DNA from: Zygnema cylindricum
Taxonomy: Eukaryota; Streptophyta; Zygnematophyceae; Zygnematales; Zygnemataceae
Direction of reading: 5' to 3'
Assembly (NCBI GenBank): GCA_037447655.1
Contig: JBBHKE010001264.1
Coordinates: 1 to 64,000, forward strand
DNA: 64,000 nucleotides
Made by a program: the position numbers and the translations under genes. The notes below the pieces were generated by a model, which worked only from the letters and a program-made list of their open reading frames with translations, was not told the DNA's origin and ran no database searches. Below are positions 1-22,792 of the stretch, piece by piece. Numbering within the stretch: position 1 is the stretch's first letter; each line of letters starts with the position of its first letter.

Positions 1-384
1 GGGAGGGGGAGAGGGAGAGAAAGTGGAATAGGGAGAGTAAGAGAAAGAGGGAAAGTCAAATCGATCGTGAGAAGGAGAGAAAGAGGGAGAGGGAGAGGAG
101 GAGGGAGGGCGAGAGCGAGAGCGAGAGAGAGGGGGAGGGGGAGAGAAAGTGCAATTTCGAGAGGGAGAGGTGAATCGAGAGTGAGTTGGAGAGGGAGAGG
201 GAGAGAAAGTAGGACAGTGACGAGGAGAGAAAGTGGGAGAGGGAGAGGGAGAAGAAAAGGAAGTGGGAGATGAAACGGGAGAGGGAGAGGAAGCGAGAGG
301 GGGAGTGGGAGAGGAGGGAGAGGGCGAGCGAGAGGACAAAGAGAATGGAAAGGAGCGGAAGAGAGAGAGGAAAGAGGGCGCCAT
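1..384 (-). CDS. BAG-gene copy, first exon only (partial, runs off left edge)
   Basis: Read on the minus strand, an ATG at 384-382 sits in the context GCCACCATGG. It opens a frame rich in Ser-Pro that stays open to the window edge. The DNA is a close inverted copy of exon 1 of the BAG gene at 36600, including the same start context, the same first residues (MAPSFLSLFRSFPFS) and the same upstream sequence back to about 900. The part that would encode a BAG domain lies outside the window, so I cannot say whether this copy is a working paralogue or a fragment carried by the inverted duplication. Small substitutions and one short stretch of different repeat number separate the two copies, so they are not an identical assembly artefact. 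The GA-rich look of the plus strand here is the reverse of a coding TCxCCx repeat. Confidence 0.55.
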   Translation of the reverse strand, partial: MAPSFLSLFRSFPFSLSSRSPSPSSPTPPLASSPSPVSSPTSFSSPSPSPTFSPRHCPTFSPSPSPTHSRFTSPSRNCTFSPPPPLSRSRSRPPSSSPSPSFSPSHDRFDFPSFSYSPYSTFSPSPPP

Positions 385-1323
385 GGTGGCGATGTGAGGG
401 AAAGAAAAGATGGCGAAATAAAAACTAAGTAAAGAAGATGAGAGAGGGCGGCGGCTTTATACGGAGGATGAGGATGGCTGGTCCTGCCAGCTTTTAGGGT
501 TACAGAGTTACAGGAGGCACGAAAACAAACTTTCCGTGCGCACTATACGAAAAGATTGGAAAAACGTTCGGTGAATGTGGCGTAAATTTTCGCCGTACAC
601 AATTTATTCCCAGTACTTCGGGAAAAGAGATGGATAAATGTCGGTGGCTTACCTTTTTTTTGCAGTACTTACGCTTTTTCGTTGCTAACACGTGGTCAAA
701 TTATCTGCTATTTCTCTGCTTTTTTATCGTATTGCTCGAAGTAGCACTTTATGCACCGTCCGATCCGCCAATTGTGTTTATATCGAATGGCTGTTTCATT
801 GTCAGAAGGCGGGACCGTCATATCGAGTACAGATTTAGCACGTGTCCCTCGTTTTGAAGTTTCTCACACCTTGAATCGCTATTAGTGTAAATAAAACCAT
901 ATCGGCGACCCTAAAATATTATTTATAATACTAGTTAAAAAGTAATGGAAAAAAATTGTGGCCGTACATATTCTATCCCCCAGTAATTCGTAAAAAGGAA
1001 TGGATAAATGTCGGTGGCAAACCTTTTGTTGAAGTATTTATGTTTTTCGTGTTACACGTATGCGGTCATTCACAAAACGCGGTCAAAATTTTATGCTTTC
1101 GTTTCGTACTGCACGAAATGCACAGAATACACACCGTCCGATGAGCCAGCTGAGTGTGTATCGCATGGCTGCTTTCCTGTCAGAATCGAGACCATCATTT
1201 CGACTACAAATCTAGCACGTGTCCCACGTTTGAGGAAACGTGGCAGTAGTTTCTTTCACCTTTAATCGCTATTAGATTTAAAAAAACCATGTCGGCGAAC
1301 CTAAAGTATAATTGTTAACACTA

Positions 1324-1540
1324 CACCGCCAATCGTTATTAGCGTTGTGTACGCTAATTCCGTCCCGCTTTTTTTTATTTTATTCTCAAATATCATTATC
1401 CACACTATTTATAAATAACCCTAATTCCTAATTAGAATAGACGATCTCTTCGAAAATTTTCCAAATTCCCAAGTAGCGTAAACCATGCTAATTATTCGTA
1501 TACGCTAAAAAAACTTACACGCTAATAACGATTGGCGGTG
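1324..1540. mobile_element. MITE with TIR CACCGCCAATCGTTATTAGC
   Basis: A 217-bp element has near-perfect terminal inverted repeats (CACCGCCAATCGTTATTAGC at the left and its complement at the right). TA dinucleotides flank it on both sides, as in Tc1/mariner-type insertions. The interior is AT-rich and has no ORF. Relatives lie at 32687-32900, 45706-46262, 46508-46743 and 54756. The paired position in arm B (33405-33406) is an empty site with one TA. Confidence 0.8.
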
Positions 1541-2097
1541 TACTGTAGTTAAATAGTATATAAATACTTCAATTGTGTAAAGTTAAAGAATGTGTCAGTT
1601 GGTACGAGTACTGCACGATATTTCGTAATGATTCGCTGTGAACCCGTTTCCGGGCAGTGAAAAGTTTCGTATAAAAAAGGAAAAAGCATGTGAACGTTTT
1701 GTAAACAAGTAGCAATAGAAGAGCCGTCAAAGTGATCGCATCGACGGTCAACATTTTGATGATGCCAATTACGGCACGTAAAAAAAAGAAGTTATAATTG
1801 AACGAGTCCTTGCCACAAATACTGGCAGAATTTCCGCCTATTGAAGCCTATAGTTAGCGTCGTTTTAACATAGTTAAGTGTTGCGCACGACTCTTGACTA
1901 TGCGGAAGTGGAAGTTGTCACGCAACGGCGTCCGCTGTCCTTCCCAGGTTGACGCTAGACTATTCTACGCAACTAAAGCAACTACGCTAGAGGAAACTAT
2001 TGAGACGCCATAAATAAAGGTCCATTTGTCGAGTGACAAACATACTAGGTAGTGACAAACATATTAGGTTCTATGTAGAAGTACACTGTTTCAATGA

Positions 2098-2150
2098 GGG
2101 AGGGAGGGATGGAGGGAGGGAGGAAGGAAGGAAGGAAAGAAGAAAAATCA
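2098..2150. repeat. Purine simple repeat (GGGA/GGAA)n
   Basis: A short tract of GGGA and GGAA units; its complement is at 32622-32650 in arm B. Confidence 0.8.
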
Positions 2151-4384
2151 ATTAATTGAGATTCAAGTTTTTCTTTTCGCTTTTGGTGTCTTGAATTAGC
2201 ATAAATTAAGTTGGACCGATATCCAATTGATGTATGGCATCACGAGCCATCGTAAAAAATAAGAGATGGTGTAGGAAAAGGAGAGAGGGCAAAGCATGCT
2301 TTGTTATTTTCATGTAATTGGCAAGAGTGAATAATGAGACTTCAATTCAGGAAAACCTTTGAAAACACAAAATGGGCAAGAAAAATTATTTAAGCCGAGA
2401 CAATATCAAAATTTGAGCACAAAGCACTTGGATGGACGAACGACGCAACATGTGGTTAAATAGTGTGAACGTGTGAGAGTGTACAAGTGGGTTTGTTTTC
2501 CAAAATCAAGCGCGCACAAATTTTACATTTGTTAAACTAATGGACCATATGATAATCTATCGACATGCTTGTCAACTTAACTACACTAACATATTATATT
2601 CTCTTCTCCCACTAAACAATCTTGATTGCGACATTTTGAGACTAATGCACGTGAAATAGCCTATATTGGTGTTTGTCCTTCTCTTGTTTGAAAACATAAT
2701 ATATGGGGTTCTTTTAACACCAATAGTGGAGCATGTGACAGTACTTATTGAGGTAAGTAATGGATTTGCAATAGTATGTAGTATAACAACGGTCAAACTT
2801 GCATGAGCGAAAGGTCGACCCTAAAACTACGGGTTTCCCATCATACATTAAGAGGAAAAGATGGAGCGACTCCATTAACTAAAAAAATGAGCCTAGGCTG
2901 TTATTACTAAGAAAATATATTTGTGGGTTGAAATGTTAATGTTTTAGTAGAAACGAGTCTAACGTTGTAAAATTGTCTTCTACGTTGGGGGGATCGCAAT
3001 TTATTTAGCATAATCGTTGTGAGACAAGAGGAATATAAATATATATATTATATATTTATATATATATATATTAGTTTTTATTTATGTTCCATAACATGCT
3101 TAACAATTTAACAAGACATTTTGTTATGATCAAGTATACCTGCCACATTGGTCGTGATTGCCGATTCAATTTTCAAGAAAAGATAGTTTTTATCTTTTAT
3201 AAATAATAATGGAATGCTTGTAGTTAGGAATTCTCCCATCGTCGTTGTGACTGCTTGTACCTTTGGCAAATGTAGTTCGACTCTTGCAAAAGTTTCACAA
3301 ATAAGAGTAGGAGTGCGGTATACTTTGCGAGACATACGAGTAAATTGAGGTTTCGATTAAGATGTGAAGGTCCCAAACAGCTCCTTCACGGTGGCGAGTG
3401 TTTAGGCTGCTCTCTCGTTAGGATCCTTCTCACAACGTATGAACTTTCGTAGGGCGTCTCTTTCATTCTCAACTTAAGGATAGACCGGTTTACATATTGA
3501 CCTGAATGCTACCGCTAAAATTTGATTTTGTTAGCAATGCACATGGTTTTTAGTATGACACCCGTGCACTACATTACCCTTCTATACATATGAATTTTGC
3601 ATCCACATACAAACAAAATTAGTATACGTCCTATGGCAATGGAGACAACTTTGGGCAATTCTCTGGCCTTGAGAGGATCCCTTTGGTGGAACCTTAAGAG
3701 GTATGTTATTTGGCCAAAGGATCAGAAGAACAAATTGGAACCATTTCCTTTGGAACTTATTTTGGCTTTCCAAGTGCCTCCCACCAATAAGTTTGCACGT
3801 AGCATTCGACCTCATATTTGGTTGCCTCGTTGAAGGCATAATTTTGAACCTAAAATAGAGTTGAGAGCAATTTTTTTTTGGTACCCTGAATAATTTGTAT
3901 TCGCTAATGGCGACTCACGGTGTAGCTCAATATTTGCAAAAATTGGATCCTCATTGTAGAATGAATTAAAAGCTGCGATGGTAAACCATTTGAGTCCAAG
4001 GCTACAAAGGGATGGCATGGCCAAAACTGAAGACCTACAAACAGGGCAAAATAAAACAAAGGACGCAACGTGTTCACATAAAAATGGCGCGTAAAACAAA
4101 AACACTCAAACCCACCAAGAAAAACACAGCAACTCACTCAAAAAATTGAATGGGTACGGATTTCTGACTTCGATTTTGTTTTACGGGATCATCTTGTCGT
4201 TACGGAGCAGTTTGTAAATTGAGTTGAACTGGGGACAAAATATTGTTCAGTCAAAAGCCGTGACTACAGTACAGGAACCGTACTGTACTGAACCTGTCCT
4301 GTGTTTCAAACCAATCGTTTGCACCGCGTACTGTCAATGCACCTCAAACAGTCAAAAGCTACATCACATAACGGAATTTCTGCC

Positions 4385-4752
4385 AACTGATAGAAAATCA
4401 GCGTTTTTACATAGTTAGTCAAGTGTTGCACGTGACTCTCGACTATGCGGAACTGGGTGGTCTCACGCAAGGGTGTGCACGGTTGCAGTCTACGCTATTT
4501 TTTGTCCAACTGCCAAAGGAGTGCTCACCATGATAGTTGCATGGATCCATGCATTCTCAGTTCCTTTGCATCCTTTTCCCCCGTCGCCGCCAGTAATTGC
4601 TGCCAGTTCCGTTCAAACTGACGCCTCAGTTTCCATGTTCCTTCGCCGCCGTTCGCCGCGTCTACAGATCTCTTTAAAACCAAAAATAAAAGGAAGTATG
4701 AGTGTGTGTATTTTAGGGTTTCTGTTGTATTTATTTCTCGCCCCTTCCAAAA
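4385..4752 (+). promoter_or_regulatory. Upstream region of WDR43 containing a repeat-derived palindrome
   Basis: Within 370 bp upstream of the WDR43 start lies a segment (4409-4480) with the inverted motif CATAGT..AAGTGTTGC..CTCGACTATG. The same module occurs at 1867-1925, 33050-33090 and 35625-35670. The putative promoter therefore overlaps a fragment of the dispersed repeat family. No convincing TATA box was seen. The first ATG of the CDS is preceded by AAAAATGG. Confidence 0.4.
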
Positions 4753-15181
<10,429 letters not shown>

Positions 15182-15650
15182 AGGAATATTTTGTTGCAAG
15201 GAACATTATTTTGTGGGAATTTTTTGTTCGTTTTTGAGGATGTGGAGTTTTTTATGTTTTGTTTTGGTTTTTAGTTTCAACAAGCGGTGATGACTGAATT
15301 GAAAAACCGCCCTTCTTCAGAAATGGTTTTTTTACTCTCCTCTTTTTCTTCGGGTTGATTCTTTTTGTTTTGGTGTAGAAATCGAAGAATATTCGGCGAA
15401 GTCAAAACCCCGATTAGTTTCCATATTGGGCAGTTGGATCATGTATTTTTAGGTTAAGAGAAATGAAAAGAAACATACGTGAGAAAAAAAGGATTACAGA
15501 AGCATGTTGGTTCGAAAATTTAACTATTTGTTGCATAGTAATTGCCAAAATTTCAGAAACACAAAAGAGAGGATCAACTACTACTGCATGCCTAAACAGT
15601 CATTGGTCGTGACAATGTTGGAAAAAATAAAAAATGCCTTACACCGTAAA
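15182..15650. other. WDR43 3' flank, no gene seen
   Basis: AT-rich 3' region after the WDR43 stop. No canonical AATAAA was found close to the stop; an AAAATAAAAAATG word at 15625 is the nearest weak candidate. Confidence 0.4.
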
Positions 15651-15654
15651 GTGG

Positions 15655-16540
15655 TGGTATAGCCTGCATTAAATATCGTCTGCATGTCATATCGTTTTCA
15701 TAAGATACCGCTTGCATGAGATATCGCCTGAATAAAATATCTTCATGAGCTATCGCCTGCGTGAGAATGGTTTGCAGGAGATATTGCCTTCATAATATAT
15801 CATTTGAATGAGATGTGGTTCTCATGAGATTTCGCCTGGATGGATTATCGTTTTCATGCGATATCGCCAAGTAGAGATATCGCCTAAGAGAGATCGTATG
15901 TACAGGAAATCACCTACATGAGATATCGTTTGCTGAAGATATCGTCTGAGTGAGATAACGCCTGCATAAGATATTGTCTGCATGAGATATCCTTTGCATG
16001 AGATATTGTCTTCATCAGATATCGCCTGCATAAGCCATCGTCTGCATAAGATATCATTTCTTTGAGATATCGCCTGCATGTATTATATGCATAATATATT
16101 GTCTGCAAGAGATATAGTATGCATACGTATCGTCCGCATGGGTTATGGTCTGCATGGAATATTGTTTGCACTAGATACCTTCTGCATGCGATATCATCTG
16201 TATAGGATATCGGCAGCATGGGATATCGTCTGCCTGGGATATCGTCTGCATAGGATAACTTGTCTGTGTGGGATATAGTCTGCATTGGATATCGTCTGCA
16301 GGATATAGTCTGCATAAGTATCGTCTGCCTGGGATATCGTAAGCATGCGATATTGTCTGCATGGGACATCATATGCGTGGAATATTGTCAGCTTGGGACA
16401 TCGTCTGCATTCAATACTTTCTGCATGCGATATCGTCTTTATGGATATCGTCCGCATGGGATATCGTCTGCTTCTGCAAGAGATATCATCGGCTTGGGAT
16501 ATCGTCTGCAGGCGATATCTTCTACAGGGAGACATCGCCC
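15655..16540. repeat. 16-bp minisatellite GATATCGTCTGCATGG
   Basis: Nearly 900 bp are made of imperfect copies of a unit close to GATATCGTCTGCATGG, roughly 50 copies, with unit lengths mostly 15-17. Variants are more diverged in the first third and more uniform around 16200-16500. Several frames on both strands stay open for 60-150 codons only because the unit contains few stop-forming triplets. I see no start context or splice signal that would make them genes. Confidence 0.9.
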
Positions 16541-16639
16541 CCAAGTTGCAGTAGGGGTCGCAGTTTGAGGGTGAGGAACAAGTGTTATGTATCGGTAACC
16601 TCTTACAAAAAATAACTATGCTGTCGTTTTTGACCTACC

Positions 16640-16762
16640 AATGAACAAAGTCTCATATGTAACATGAAAGGAGGAACTAAGTATCATATATAACATGATA
16701 GAAGCAACAAAGTCTCATATATAATTTCATAGAAGGAACACAGTCTCTTATGTATCACCCAG
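16640..16762. repeat. Four copies of a 38-40 bp tandem repeat
   Basis: The unit reads like GAACAAAGTCTCATATxTAACATGAxAGxAG and is repeated about four times directly downstream of the 16-bp minisatellite. Confidence 0.75.
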
Positions 16763-17952
16763 GCATCCCTCCCTGTTTCTACTGGGGGGTTGGGTCTATT
16801 ATCGACCGCTCGTGTTGCTCCCGCTGCCTATTTGGGAAGTTGGTGTCTTATTGCCTCTACTCTAGTTTCCCGTTTCTTGGCTGGGGACACCCCCGTTCTA
16901 GCTACTGTTATCCCCCGGGTTAATCTCTTTTCTGTTCTTGGCATTTGGTACATAATATGTACTAACCAACTCGTTTTTTGACTTGTCCCCGTTTCTAATT
17001 TAGTTCTCTTCTCCATATTTAGCATGTACCGCTTGTTATGTAATTTTTTGACATGCAATGGAACAAACACCAAAATGTTTTCATAACTCTTTTTCCTCAT
17101 TTGTCTTATATATATATATATTCGAATTTTCTTACCTGAAGAAAAGATTCTACACCAAATATGGAAGACGAATCAGGGTTCTAATATATACAAAATATTA
17201 TTCCCGGGTATTTTTTCCGTACCCAAACATCAAATGCGATTAATATGATTGTTACATTCGCAAAGAACCAGGAAAAACCTTAACGGACATAAGAAGACAA
17301 TGTTCTTCATAATTTGGACAAGTTACTAAAATAAAATGTCCATCATTTTTCTTGGACTAAAACTATTTTACACAAAATATACAATTTGTGTTTTCACAAA
17401 ATTTGTTCACTTTTTTTCCAAACCTTGTAAGAGATCACTATTCTACATAAGGTGTGGAATAGCACAAAAACAATAGAAAACTAGCCAACCTTCATACATT
17501 CAAATTCTTCTAAAACTTGACTAAGTCAACAACTTATTTTTTGTCCATCTTTTCATGTAAGGATTATTTACATTCTTTAATACAAAAATGCATTTTTTTC
17601 CAAGTCCTAATCTTATGAAAAAACTAACAAAAATTGACCATCGGTGCGTTTACGGAACGGAGAAAACATGTACATGGAACACTAAAAACTGTCAACTAAA
17701 ATATTGTCTCCCAATAAATTGACATCGTTGGGTTTCTCCTTAAAACCGGAATGGCAAGAAAAACCAATTTCCTTCAACAAAACGAAAGAAAAAAAGGGAA
17801 AAGAAAGCGTTTCTTTGACAAAAGAAAAAAAAAAAAAAGGGAGGAATTGGGCTTGAAGGAATATTGAGTAACCGTAACGAGAAACTGGAAAAGAAGAAGA
17901 TAAGGAATATTCTCAAAGAAGGTTTTAGTAACTTAAAGATTCTCCTTTTTGT
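16763..17952. other. Intergenic stretch, nothing recognised
   Basis: AT-rich sequence with short homopolymers and no frame, splice pattern or repeat that I could support. Confidence 0.4.
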
Positions 17953-18093
17953 TTAGAAATTAACATTTCTGACGAGTTCCGTTTGAGAAGTGAGATTTAG
18001 TGTGGTTTCGATATCTTCCGATGGTAAATCCTAAAACAAAGAAAGAAACAAAGGGTTGTCAATTTAGAATTCGTCCATAAACGTATTTTCACA

Positions 18094-18161
<68 letters not shown>

Positions 18162-20189
18162 GTGGAGGATGGAGAGGGAAGAGGGGGGAGAGGGGGGGAG
18201 GAGGGGAAGAGAGGGGAGAGAAAGAGGGGGACAGAAGGAGAGAGAGGGGGGGAGAGAGGAAGGGAGGCAGGAAGGGAAGTAGAGAGGGAGAGGGAGGGAG
18301 AGAGAGGGAGAGAGAGGGAGAGAGAGAGATAGAAAAGCAAAAGAAGTGAAAGAGATTTTCCATTTTCCAATCACAACCCCGAAAAAGGAAAAAAAAATAG
18401 TTCACTGACCTCGTGTGGAAATTTTACGAGTAGTCGTGTCACACTATTTCCGTCCACTCTCACCGTATCCTTCCACCCCATCTCATTGGGAGACGGGTCG
18501 GAAACGGTTCCCGTAAAACAACTTGATTCAATTCCGTTGGGCGGATCCGTTCCATAAATCGACGATTCCATTCCGTACAACGGTTTCGTTCCGTAAAACA
18601 TAGAACACCGTTGATTGGGAGAATTTACAGTTTCTTTGTCTATTTTTTGACGACTTAAAATTTGAAATTGAATAAGTTGTAAATGCAAAGGACGAGAATC
18701 TTCGGCAGGATTCACAAAACTCCAAATTTCACTCGTGCCCTGGAGGGAGAGGAAGGAGAGAGACGAGAGAGAGCGGGAGTGGAGAGTGGAAGAGAGGGAG
18801 AGAGGGAGAGAGAGAGGGAGAGAGTGAGAGAAAGAGTGGAGGCGAGAGGGAAGAGGGGGAAGAGGGAGGCAGAGGATAGAGGGAGGGAGGGAGAGGGAGG
18901 GAGGGAGACGGGGGAGAGAGAGGAAGAGGGCAGAAGAGAGAGGGGAGAGAGGTAGAGAGAGGGAGAGAAAGGGGGAGACGGGAGGAAAATTTTACAAAAT
19001 TGTTACCATTTTATGATTTGCAGTTCAAATCATTATTTTACTTGTAAGTGGAATAATTTCCTGTGGTATAGTTTTTTTACCTTTTTTTTTTTTTTGGGGG
19101 TCATGTTTTATCAGATTTTGAAACGTAACAGCAACTGGACAAGAAATAAAATAAAGCTGACAATAATGGAAGAAGTTTTTAAAAGCTTTTAGTGTTTTTT
19201 TTTTTTCTTTCATCGGGTTTTAAAAATTTCTCACCATCGTGATTGGTTCTTCGCCTCCGTTAATTTCGTAAAATTTATTTCCGAGAATCGATTGTAAAAA
19301 ATTGGAAACTTTTTTGTTTTCTACTTTGTATTTTGTCGTTCGTTTTTCGTCCTTTCTGTTTTTGTCAGTTCTATTTTCAGCTTTTTTGTTTTCGTCATTT
19401 TCGAAGAAGACAAACCATCGAGTTCGTACCGCATTTTCCCAACGAGGGATCGGAATTTTATTCATATTTGAAGGTACCAAATGGGTATTGACTTTTTCTC
19501 GATTCCCTCGATTTCCAGAAATCGACGAAGATTCTTCGACTTTCTCGTCTTTTTCCCCAAAAACAAATCTTAAAATGCTTTCTCCTACAATATCTTCTTC
19601 AATCTCGCAAACATCTTTAGAAACGGTCAAAAAAACTTCGTCCGTATCTTCAGAAAGAGACGAAAAATCGGCAAGAATTGTCGCTCTCTCTCCTTTTACA
19701 AGAGGGAGACATTTCACATCCACACTATTTACAAGATATCCTCCGTCTCCCGAGATTTGATAAAAAGGAAACGATTTCGTCTTCGGAAGAGTGAAATTTA
19801 AATCGAAATTTTTACCAATTTTTTTAGGTGTGACATTTGTCACAGGCACTCGAAAGTGAATCGCGAGAAAATCGGAAGATCCGACATTTAAAACGTGCAG
19901 ACGATATCTTCTCTTTTGGGTTTTCATATACGGAAAAACCTGAAAAAAAGGAAAAAATAAATAAATAACAATAATATAAAATAAGTAAGAAGAGGGAAAC
20001 AAAAGGGAAAAAAAACAAAAAAGGAAACCACAGAATATATATTACAGTTTTATGGAATGAAAAAAATGCAAATGATAATTCTTATTTGGTATATCTAAAA
20101 AAAAATCAAAAATGAAAACCCCATTTAAACACTAATAAAGTACAGCTTTACGAAACAGAGAGAGAGCGAGCGAGCGAGAGAGAAAGGGG

Positions 20190-20226
<37 letters not shown>

Positions 20227-22183
20227 AATCTTCAGATTTTCATGTAACACGTACAATTCCGTTGACAGTTAGAATTTCCGTTGAAGATGCGATTCTCTCC
20301 GTTTTCGTAACGTTATTTTCAGAAAAGTTATCGACATGGAAACCGTTAACCGTTTTACGGTCAAAAATTAACGGAATTTCAAATTCGCCAGCTGGCAGTT
20401 GAAGATTTAATTCCAGATCTTCCGGATCTCGAATCAAGTAAAGACCTCCGAGATCTGTAGAAAAAACGCAAGAAAAGGTACAAAAAAGTACAAAATTGGC
20501 AAAAAAGGTAAAAAATATATATAATAAAAGGACGAAAAAAAGGTTCCCAAGTACAAAAAGTTAAGAAAAGACCGTACAAAGGTACAAAATGGAGAAAAGG
20601 TAAAAAAAAGTTCACAAATTCGGAAACAAAAGGGAGAGAAAAAAAGAAAAAAAAAATTGAAACGGAAATGAGGGGGACCGTATATGAGTTAAAAGAAGTT
20701 TTTCCATTCGAATGGATAATAAAGTTGAAAAAAAATAAAAAATGGTAATAGGCAAGAAAAAAAAAGCCAAAAAAATTAAAAGCTGGAAAAAAGAATTTGC
20801 TTTACAAAAATGCCGACCTTCTGCGATAAAAAAAAAAAAAATTGAAGGAAATGCTGACCTGGTAGTACAGAAATATTTCTTTTCGTCTCCGTTGTCGTTT
20901 CCATGTGAGTGTGGTACCATAGAACTGTGGGTGACTGTTTGTTTCGGTAAACCGTAACGGAATTCTCAGATTCCGTAACGGAAGAAAAAATTGATTTCCG
21001 TAAACCGTCTTCCATGAGACCTCCGTACATTTGAATTTCTGGAAAAAACAAATGATACAACCAAAAAACACGAAAAGAAAAGAAGATATTCCAAGCCTTA
21101 AAATGATTTTTTGCATTTTTTTTATCTTCCGGGTGTTAAAAACTTTTAGATTTCGGAAATAAAAATGCCAATTTCTTCAAAAAATGCTGATTTCTTAAAG
21201 AAACAAATGTTAAAAAAGTGTCAATTCTTTAAAAAAATTGTCGCTTTCTTAAAAAAACGTCAATTTCTTTTAAAAATATGCCATTTTTAAAAAATAATTG
21301 TCGATTTCATAAAAAAAACATGTCGATTACGTGAAAAACATCAATTTCTGAAAAAAAACTCACCTTTAAATGTGGAAAATTGATTATTCCATTTAATTTT
21401 ACTTAACACCCCTTTTTTTGCCTCCAAAATGGGTCCGGGAAAAGACGCCATTTCTCGGAAATTTCCGAAACCGAAAAGTTTTGAAGGAGAGAGATCTCGA
21501 TGGAATTTCTGTGCAAAAGAAAGGGGGGTGGAGGGAGAAAAAAAAGGGGGGTGGACGGAGAGAAAAAAGGGGGGTGGAGGGAGAGAGAAAGAGGGGGGGG
21601 GGGCAGGGAGGGGGGAAGAGAAAGGAAGGGAAAAAGGAGAGAACAAAAAGGGAAAAAAATGGGAGAAAAACGAGAGAGAAGGAGAGAGAGGAAGGACAAA
21701 ATAGAAAAAAAGGAAAAAAAGGAAAAGAAAAGAATGAATTAGAGGAAGAGGATTGGTTTTGGAGAGGGAGAGAGACAGGAAGAGGGAGAGGGAGAGGGAG
21801 AGCGGAGGAGAGGAAGGGGGAGAGGGAGTGGGAGAGGGAGAAGAAGGAACGGGAGGGGAGGGAGAGGAAGATGGCAGGGGAGAGAGGAAGTGAGGAAGAA
21901 ACAGTGTTTGATAAGATGACGAGGAGGTAGGAGTGAAAACAGATAGGTGGGGGGGGGGGGAGGGGGAGGGGGGGAGGGAGAGTAACGATGTTGATACACA
22001 GACGGGGAGAAAGTGGGAGATAGAAAGAGAATGCGATAGACGAGGGGGAGAGAGAGAGAAAAATAGACAGATATATGTAATGAGAGAGGGGAAGAGATAG
22101 AGACAGGGGGGGAGAGGGAGAGAGAGGGAGAGCAAGGGAGAGAGAGAGGGAGAGGAGAGAGAGAGGGAGAGAGAGGGTAGAGG

Positions 22184-22258
<75 letters not shown>

Positions 22259-22703
22259 CATGTTCTATTTCGTATATCCCAAGAGTGGTTTCATTCGAAT
22301 GCCAGAGGGGGAGGAGAGAGGGGATGGGAAGTTCATCCACAAAACGACAAAAAACAGGAAATTGGCTCAAACACCCCTTCTTTTCGACTTTTGGGGTACC
22401 TGGCAGCAATGGAACAAGGGGGAGTAGGGGAAAAAGGGAGGAGGGGAGGGGGGGAAGGGGGAGGGGAGGGGGAGGCGGGAGAGGAATGGAGGGGAGGAGG
22501 AGAATGAGGAGGAAGGGGGGCGGGGTATGGGGATGGGGATGGGGATGAATAAAAAAACCAGAAATTTACTCAAACATTTTTGATAAAGAGAGAGAGAGAA
22601 GGAGAGAGCCAAGGAGAGAGAGGACAGAGGGAGAGAGGGAGGGAGAGAGAGAGAGAGAGAAGGAGAGAGCCAAGGAGAGAGAGGACAGATGGAGAGAGGC
22701 AGG

Positions 22704-22792
<89 letters not shown>

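Larger units (their letters stand above)
1..4250. repeat. Arm A of a large imperfect inverted repeat
   Basis: This segment matches the region 36990-31185 in reverse orientation. Landmarks that pair are the BAG exon 1 and promoter (1-900 with 36990-35950), a block carrying GTCGGTGGCAAAC (about 1015 with 33700), a GGAGG purine block (2098-2150 with 32625-32650), and blocks near 2470, 2720, 3420, 3790 and 4230 that pair with 32280, 32030, 31720, 31420 and 31190. Divergence is visible by eye and indels are frequent. No coding capacity beyond the BAG exon was found. Pieces of the same family recur at 4390-4480, 25440-25990, 29440-30420 and 44000-44450, so the 900-4250 part looks like dispersed transposon sequence. 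Confidence 0.75.

Noticed and set aside
15822-16568. Overlapping frames of 60-150 codons on both strands
   Set aside because: They are translations of the 16-bp minisatellite in different frames; no start context, splice site or non-repeat sequence supports coding.
19302-19760. 152-codon plus-strand frame
   Set aside because: It is the antisense of the large oxidase exon 19939-19235, which has clear family similarity on the minus strand.
21341-22409. Frames of 300 or more codons made of Ser, Leu and Pro
   Set aside because: These are (CT)n translations across an intron; only the ends hold real oxidase exons.
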